This document shows positions 42,678 through 46,217 of a DNA stretch of 46,217 nt, in pieces. Under the pieces are notes generated by a model. The model was not told where the DNA came from, made no database searches, and was given only the letters and a program-made list of their open reading frames with translations. Both the position numbers and the translations under genes were made by a program. The stretch spans positions 1 through 46,217 of the forward strand of contig JAFUOV010000020.1 of NCBI GenBank assembly GCA_017481745.1. Direction: 5' to 3'. Source of the DNA: Bacteroidaceae bacterium. Lineage in GTDB: Bacteria; Bacteroidota; Bacteroidia; Bacteroidales; Barnesiellaceae_A. Within the stretch, counting starts at the first letter, position 1, and each line of letters begins with the position of its first letter.

Positions 42678-44624
42678 TTATTTTTTCTTTCGCGTTGTTA
42701 CCTTTTTCTTTAACGCTTCGCTCTGATTTTTGGTTGACTTATATCCGGGACGTTTGCTCTGATCTTGTTGTGGAGTATAGCTATGAACGGGCTTGAACGG
42801 TCGGTCGCCATAGAGCTGGCGTATGAGATCGGCACGATGCATGCGATTGAGCGAATTTCTTATATCTTCCTCATTCTCACGCTTGTACCAGAAGAAGTAT
42901 TTGCGCTGTCCTAACTTCTGCTCGGCACTGCGGGCAGTGAAAACTTTCTCGCCGGTATAGGGGTCAATGCCGGTGTAGTACATCTCGGTGGCGAGGGTCA
43001 TTGGGGTGGGTGTGAAGTCTTGTACCTGCTCGAGGTGGAAGTTGAGGTACTTGGTCGTTACAGCCAATTCAGCCATCGCCTCTTCGGTACAACCGGGGTG
43101 GCTCGATATAAAGTAGGGTATGAGTTGTTGGCGCAACCCTTCGCGTTTATTTACTTTGTCAAACAGTGTTTTGAAACTGTGAAACAATGCAAACGACGGC
43201 TTGCGCATATATTGCAATACGGTGTCGGAGGTGTGCTCGGGGGCAACTTTCAGTCGACCCGATACGTGATGTGCTATCAGTTCCTCGGCATAGAGGCGAC
43301 CGCTGTCGGCAATCTCGGGGTTGCGGTGTCGGTGTAGCACAAGGTCGTAGCGCACGCCGCTACCTACATTCGATTTTTTTACAGCAGGCAGGGCATCTAC
43401 TTGCTTGTATAGGTCGAGTAGCGGACGGTGGTCGGTAACAAGGTTGGGGCACACTGCCGGGAATAGACATGATGAACGGCGGCAACGCTTGCAAGCCTCG
43501 CCATTCTCGCCTCGCATCATATACATGTTGGCAGAGGGTCCGCCAAGGTCGCTTATGTAGCCTTTGAAGTCGGGCATTGCTGTTACCGCCTTCACCTCGC
43601 GCATGATAGACTCTTTGGAGCGCGAAGAGATAAACTTGCCTTGGTGTGCCGATATGGTGCAGAAAGCACAACCGCCAAAGCAACCTCTGTGCAGACACAC
43701 CGAGTGGCGTATCATCTCGTAGGCAGGAATGGTCTTACCCTTGTATCGAGGGTGAGGCAGACGGGTAAATGGCAAGTCAAATGTAGCATCCACCTCCTCG
43801 GTAGTCATCGGGGGATAGGGTGGGTTGATATGCACAGCCACATTGCCACAGCGTTGCCACAAATGACGAGCGCGCAAGGCATTCGACTCCTCCTCAACAA
43901 TCTTGAAGTTGGCAGCCTGTACACGCTTGTTGCGTAGGCACTCCTCGTGAGGTGCAAGCACAGCATCGTTGTCGCTGTCGGCAGGTATCAGCTGAGCCGG
44001 TTCCAATACGGCAGTTTGCGGGATATCGCGTAGCGAAGCAATCGGTTCGCCGGCGGCAAGACGTCGGGCTATCTCGCGAATAGGTCGCTCGCCCATGCCA
44101 TACACCAACAAGTCGGCGCCACACTCGGTAAGGATAGAAGGACGAAGCTTGTCTTGCCAGTAGTCGTAGTGAGTAACACGTCGCAAAGAAGCCTCTATAC
44201 CGCCCACCACGACCGGCACATCGCCAAAAATCTCTTTCAGTATCTGTGTGTAAATAATCGTCGGGTAGTCGGGGCGCATGCCATAACGTCCGTCGGGAGT
44301 ATAAGCATCGTCGCTGCGCAGGCGTTTGTTGGCAGTGTAATGATTTACCATCGAGTCCATCGCGCCTGCCGATACGGCAAAGAACAATCGGGGGCGACCC
44401 AACTTGCGAAAGTCGCGAAGGTCATCGCGCCAATTGGGCTGAGGAACAATAGCCACGCGGTAGCCCTCGGCTTCCAATACCCTGCCTATTACCGCAGCTC
44501 CAAACGAAGGGTGATCGACATACGCGTCGCCCGAGAAAAATATAACATCTACCTCTTCCCAGCCACGCGCTTCCATCTCCTTGCGCGACGTAGGCAACCA
44601 ATCATCAATACGATAATCCTGCAT
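42678..44624 (-). CDS. YgiQ-family radical SAM protein
   Basis: This 648-residue radical SAM protein of the YgiQ/UPF0313 type has the N-terminal WLPTSRKEMEARGWEEVDVIFFSGDAYVDHPSFG. VPVVVGGIEASLRR and YGMGERPIREIARRL mark the N-terminal B12-like domain, and the cluster motif CLHRGCFGGCAFCTIS carries three cysteines. The C-terminal end has DFTPTPMTLATEMYYTGIDPYTG. The biochemical role is not established. The frame is open to 44729, but the ATG at 44624 is the family start, and the longer reading is translation of the promoter repeat (LGRKNKQVYFVLRSA), a common artefact. Its consensus promoter lies inside the 47-bp repeat. Confidence 0.93.
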   Translation of the reverse strand: MQDYRIDDWLPTSRKEMEARGWEEVDVIFFSGDAYVDHPSFGAAVIGRVLEAEGYRVAIVPQPNWRDDLRDFRKLGRPRLFFAVSAGAMDSMVNHYTANKRLRSDDAYTPDGRYGMRPDYPTIIYTQILKEIFGDVPVVVGGIEASLRRVTHYDYWQDKLRPSILTECGADLLVYGMGERPIREIARRLAAGEPIASLRDIPQTAVLEPAQLIPADSDNDAVLAPHEECLRNKRVQAANFKIVEEESNALRARHLWQRCGNVAVHINPPYPPMTTEEVDATFDLPFTRLPHPRYKGKTIPAYEMIRHSVCLHRGCFGGCAFCTISAHQGKFISSRSKESIMREVKAVTAMPDFKGYISDLGGPSANMYMMRGENGEACKRCRRSSCLFPAVCPNLVTDHRPLLDLYKQVDALPAVKKSNVGSGVRYDLVLHRHRNPEIADSGRLYAEELIAHHVSGRLKVAPEHTSDTVLQYMRKPSFALFHSFKTLFDKVNKREGLRQQLIPYFISSHPGCTEEAMAELAVTTKYLNFHLEQVQDFTPTPMTLATEMYYTGIDPYTGEKVFTARSAEQKLGQRKYFFWYKRENEEDIRNSLNRMHRADLIRQLYGDRPFKPVHSYTPQQDQSKRPGYKSTKNQSEALKKKVTTRKKK

Positions 44625-44644
44625 AACAATATCTCTTTGCGTGG

Positions 44645-44674
44645 CAAAGATAGTGCAAGCCGAGCGGAGAACAA
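44645..44674 (-). promoter_or_regulatory. Promoter of ygiQ, inside repeat copy 1
   Basis: The -7 box TATCTTTG (44645-44652, minus strand) has a TTG exactly 19 nt upstream (44672-44674). The TTG falls within the 47-bp repeat unit and the -7 box in its flank, so the repeat supplies the promoter. Confidence 0.72.
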
Positions 44675-44707
44675 AATAAACTTGTTTATTTTTTCTCCCG
44701 AGGCGCA
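44645..44707 (-). repeat. Promoter-carrying intergenic repeat, copy 1
   Basis: The core 44661-44707 is 47 bp long and identical to copy 2 at 44750-44796. It contains a near-palindrome: AAAATAAAC/GTTTATTTT around two bases, extended by GGAGAA/TTCTCC with one bulged C. The flank towards ygiQ (CAAAGATAGTGCAAGC) is also repeated in copy 2. Confidence 0.85.
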
Positions 44708-44726
44708 GCCTATCTTGGGCGTTAGC

Positions 44727-44796
44727 CAAAGTAGTGCAAGCGAAAAATCCGAGCGGAGAACAAAATAAACTTGTTTATTTTTTCTCCCGAGGCGCA
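44727..44796 (-). repeat. Promoter-carrying intergenic repeat, copy 2
   Basis: The core 44750-44796 is identical to copy 1, 89 bp away. The flank CAAAGTAGTGCAAGC (44727-44741) lacks one base of the -7 box and is separated from the core by an extra 8 nt, so the -33/-7 spacing is lost. Copy 1 is therefore the likely active promoter. Confidence 0.85.
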
Positions 44797-44881
44797 TATC
44801 ATACGCAGCGGCAATGACGTTATGAAGGTTGTACGTTGATAAACGTTGAGAGTTTAGCATTTGTGGTTGCTTTGGGTTAGT

Positions 44882-44982
44882 AGTTTTTATTTACAGACTT
44901 GCTTCTGTAAAGAGGATAGGCGGCAGTCGTGAAGACTCCCGCCTATTTCTTTGTTTATTAGCAAGTTTTGTAAATAAAAACT
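44882..44982. repeat. Nested ~100-bp imperfect palindrome
   Basis: The outer arms 44882-44903 and 44960-44982 pair over about 22 bp with a two-base interruption. Inside lies a second hairpin, 44916-44928 with 44934-44946 (13 bp, one mismatch, 5-nt loop), followed by TTCTTTGTTT on the plus strand. Neither arm lies within a gene. Confidence 0.75.
44931..44956. repeat. Direct repeat, left copy
   Basis: These 26 bp match 46022-46047 with one mismatch. The copy overlaps the inner hairpin of the 44882-44982 palindrome. Confidence 0.75.
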
Positions 44983-45023
44983 ATGACTGCTCCCACGGTG
45001 TGGCAGAGTCGTCGGCGAGTCGT

Positions 45024-45147
45024 GTATGATAGTTTGGTGTGTTGCTTTGCAACATTTAGGCTGTGAAGCATCGTTGCTATTTGTGAGCAAGCTCCCACTG
45101 AACGATACCTCACAGCCTACGCCTTCGTCGTCACCAAACCATCATAC
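45024..45147. repeat. Second large nested palindrome (124 bp)
   Basis: The outer arms 45024-45039 and 45132-45147 pair over 16 bp with one mismatch. The inner arms 45057-45075 and 45101-45119 pair over 19 bp with two mismatches. A small hairpin sits at the tip. The structure could be a MITE-like insertion or a transcribed hairpin RNA. Confidence 0.75.
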
Positions 45148-45242
45148 CTACTCTTGCTCTGCTCAAACCTTAAGGAGAGTTAGTAGTTTCGTGCGGTGTT
45201 CCACTAGGCTTTACAATTATTGGTTTGTTAGGATTTGTTTCT

Positions 45243-45284
45243 AAAACAACAGGGAGCCGTCTCACGACGGCTCCCTGTTGTTTT
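45243..45284. terminator. Strong bidirectional terminator after the small lipoprotein gene
   Basis: A perfect 19-bp stem (45243-45261 with 45266-45284) with a 4-nt loop has A-rich and T-rich ends, so it works in both directions. It lies 6 nt from the lipoprotein stop codon. Confidence 0.88.
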
Positions 45285-45290
45285 TGTCCT

Positions 45291-45671
45291 TTATTTTTGA
45301 TAGAAATTATCGCCATCAATGGTGATATAATTACCATTGTATGTGCCTGATGCAAAAACAGTGTGACGAACGTTCTTATTCCAACCTTTAACTCCATAGT
45401 AAATTGTTAGATTACTACCATATAGATTATAATAAAGACTACATCCATCTGTGTCAAATCTACTAGAAGTGCCAACTTGTGAATAGTAGTAGACGTCACC
45501 ATTTTTGTCAAATCGATACCCCTCCTCAATTTTCATTGAGCCTGTTTGTCCATTTGAATACACGAAAGTTTTTCCTGCTAATGTTGGATAGCTACTCTCT
45601 TCCACGCTTTTCTCACAAGAGCAGAAAATCAAACTAAATGTTAGTAATACTAGTCCTAAAAGCTTTTTCAT
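45291..45671 (-). CDS. Small lipoprotein of unknown function
   Basis: This 126-residue protein begins MKKLLGLVLLTFSLIFCSCEKS. The lipobox with a lipid-acceptor cysteine (SLIFCSC) marks it as a lipoprotein. The remainder is rich in Tyr, Gly and Asn with alternating strands (GYRFDKNGDVYYYSQV, GTYNGNYITIDGD), which suggests a small beta-sandwich or barrel. I recognise no family. The frame is open to 45695, but the lipoprotein signal favours the ATG at 45671. It is preceded by a consensus promoter at 45961-45990 and a highly structured ~280-nt leader, and followed by a very strong terminator, so it is a single-gene transcript. Confidence 0.72.
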   Translation of the reverse strand: MKKLLGLVLLTFSLIFCSCEKSVEESSYPTLAGKTFVYSNGQTGSMKIEEGYRFDKNGDVYYYSQVGTSSRFDTDGCSLYYNLYGSNLTIYYGVKGWNKNVRHTVFASGTYNGNYITIDGDNFYQK

Positions 45672-45679
45672 AACTTTGA

Positions 45680-45749
45680 ATTTTAAGTTAAACAATTATT
45701 TGTGTAAGTAATAATCGTTGCCGTAGATAGCAACCGTTTAACTTAAAAT
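45680..45749 (-). promoter_or_regulatory. Three-way-junction-like RNA structure just upstream of the lipoprotein start
   Basis: The closing stem is perfect over 14 bp (45680-45693 with 45736-45749). Two inner hairpins can form: GTTGC/GCAAC (45717-45721 with 45730-45734) and ATTATT/AATAAT near 45695-45714. It ends 8 nt before the start codon, so it could hide or expose the ribosome-binding region. Confidence 0.6.
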
Positions 45750-45800
45750 CTGGAGAATACCTATAAAAAGAAACGTGGGTAGTGCCTATCGGAAGAAGGG

Positions 45801-45895
45801 ACGACCAAGTACCCATACGAACATAAGCACACCCACGCCATAAGGCGTGAGCATTTAATGTGCCTATTGTCTGTTCGTTTAATAATTTTGGTCGT
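45801..45895 (-). ncRNA. Candidate structured RNA within the lipoprotein leader
   Basis: Four nested perfect helices can form: 45801-45808 with 45888-45895 (8 bp), 45817-45823 with 45872-45878 (7 bp), 45827-45831 with 45859-45863 (5 bp), and 45834-45839 with 45844-45849 (6 bp, loop ATAA). An alternative pairing of 45775-45781 with 45810-45816 would compete with the outer helix. It may be a cis-acting leader or a separate small RNA; I cannot assign it to a known family. Confidence 0.5.
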
Positions 45896-45960
45896 TTTAC
45901 TTCACGAAACAATAGCCCTAAATGCCATCTATAACCACTGCGTATTTCGCAATGCTACTA

Positions 45961-45990
45961 CAAATATACAAAATATTTCCCAACAAGCAA
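45961..45990 (-). promoter_or_regulatory. Promoter of the small lipoprotein transcript
   Basis: The -7 box TATATTTG (45961-45968, minus strand) has a TTG exactly 19 nt upstream (45988-45990). Transcription would start near 45954, giving a leader of about 280 nt. Confidence 0.65.
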
Positions 45991-46021
45991 AGAATTGTTT
46001 AGTGTTTATGTGGCAACTACA

Positions 46022-46047
46022 GAAGACTCCCGCCTAATTCTTTGTTT
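46022..46047. repeat. Direct repeat, right copy
   Basis: These bases match 44931-44956 with one mismatch over 26 bp, with weaker similarity in the preceding ~12 bp. The copy ends next to the -33 element of the following gene. Confidence 0.75.
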
Positions 46048-46077
46048 TTGACATCTAAAATATTTTGCTTAACTTCG
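46048..46077 (+). promoter_or_regulatory. Promoter of the right-edge lipoprotein gene
   Basis: TTG at 46048-46050 is followed after 19 nt by TAACTTCG (46070-46077), which differs from TAnnTTTG at one base. The leader to the ATG at 46108 would be about 24 nt. Confidence 0.55.
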
Positions 46078-46107
46078 CATTATTGAACAAAACCTTATCA
46101 GTTGACT

Positions 46108-46217
46108 ATGAGAACTATTTTCACCCTATTAGTTGGCGTTGTTGCTATGGTGTGTACGGGATGTGAAGTTGATGACACCGAGCTTACGAATCACAAAACA
46201 TATACTCTTTATGAGGA
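46108..46217 (+). CDS. N-terminal part of a lipoprotein (3' end cut by window)
   Basis: The ATG at 46108 opens a frame that runs off the window after 36 codons. It reads MRTIFTLLVGVVAMVCTGC and then an acidic segment (EVDDTELTNHKTY). This is a lipoprotein signal with the lipobox MVCTGC. The promoter-like elements just upstream support the start. The mature function cannot be told from the 17 or so residues after the cysteine. Confidence 0.65.
   Translation, partial: MRTIFTLLVGVVAMVCTGCEVDDTELTNHKTYTLYE

Larger units (their letters stand above)
44797..45242. other. Non-coding stretch dominated by two large imperfect palindromes
   Basis: I see no convincing gene in these ~450 bases. The small open frames on both strands lack family patterns and largely follow the inverted repeats. 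The stretch holds palindromes at 44882-44982 and 45024-45147, and one copy of a 26-bp direct repeat. Confidence 0.6.

Noticed and set aside
44625..44729. N-terminal extension of YgiQ to 44729
   Set aside because: It translates the intergenic promoter repeat; the -7 box and the family start at 44624 argue against it.
45026..45244. 72-codon plus-strand open frame
   Set aside because: It follows the arms of the large palindrome, has no start context or family pattern, and ends just before a terminator that is explained by the lipoprotein gene.
45671..45678. Plus-strand -7 box TAACTTTG at the lipoprotein start
   Set aside because: It overlaps the start codon of the minus-strand gene and has no gene downstream on the plus strand.
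45688..45912. 74-codon minus-strand open frame in the lipoprotein leader
   Set aside because: It overlaps the nested RNA helices, has no signal or motif and looks like chance coding; an upstream ORF role cannot be excluded but is not supported.
1..46217. tRNA, rRNA, CRISPR array, transposase, integrase or replication origin
   Set aside because: I looked for tRNA T-arms, regularly spaced repeats and mobile-element protein motifs and saw none; a tRNA scan and a repeat search would be decisive.

Overview
The window is a stretch of Bacteroidales chromosome. The grounds are Bacteroidetes-type -7 boxes (TAnnTTTG, several with a TTG 19-20 nt upstream), an rnfBCDGEA cluster preceded by rseC, a Porin_10-type porin, WG-repeat proteins, and type IX secretion (T9SS)-like C-terminal sorting domains. 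The sorting domains point to a T9SS-bearing family rather than Bacteroides proper, but genus cannot be decided from the sequence. No rRNA, tRNA, transposase, integrase or CRISPR array was seen. Most genes are housekeeping or energy genes on the minus strand.

Layout. 1-458: the end of an exported protein. 660-3891: pheT-yebC. 3971-4768: lptB, convergent. 5044-5264: an orphan remnant of a sorting domain. 5445-6955: mlaE-mlaF. 7048-14774 (minus): an operon-like run aroC - M20 dipeptidase - radical SAM (TIGR01212 type) - large secreted GH85 endo-beta-N-acetylglucosaminidase. 14970-16373: nhaD antiporter. 16706-28707 (minus): a long same-strand run xpt - porin - solute-binding protein - rseC - rnfBCDGEA, then a 2-oxoacid:ferredoxin oxidoreductase (D-A-B-C). 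28955-36172 (minus): a conspicuously AT-rich four-gene operon whose products are all exported, including a WG-repeat caspase-fold protease and a WG-repeat transglutaminase-fold protein. 36400-38043: a long-chain acyl-CoA synthetase gene interrupted by an in-frame amber codon. 38285-42611: relA/spoT followed by a PgpH-like HD phosphohydrolase. 42678-44624: ygiQ. 44625-46217: intergenic repeats, nested palindromes, a small lipoprotein with a long structured leader, and the start of another lipoprotein.

How the genes fit together. The oxidoreductase (KorDABC/Vor) makes or uses reduced ferredoxin, Rnf couples ferredoxin:NAD+ electron transfer to an ion gradient, and NhaD exchanges Na+ for H+. This is a coherent ion-coupled energy module within about 10 kb. 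LptB and MlaEF serve outer-membrane lipid transport.

Best candidate for an undescribed system: the 29-36 kb operon. It combines two exported cysteine-protease folds that share WG repeats, a DUF4384-type protein and a small exported partner, in DNA of clearly lower GC than its neighbours. Other notable points are an RnfG tail with three repeats resembling flavinylation motifs, the amber codon in the acyl-CoA synthetase, a promoter-carrying 47-bp repeat duplicated upstream of ygiQ, and the structured RNA leader near 45.7-45.95 kb.
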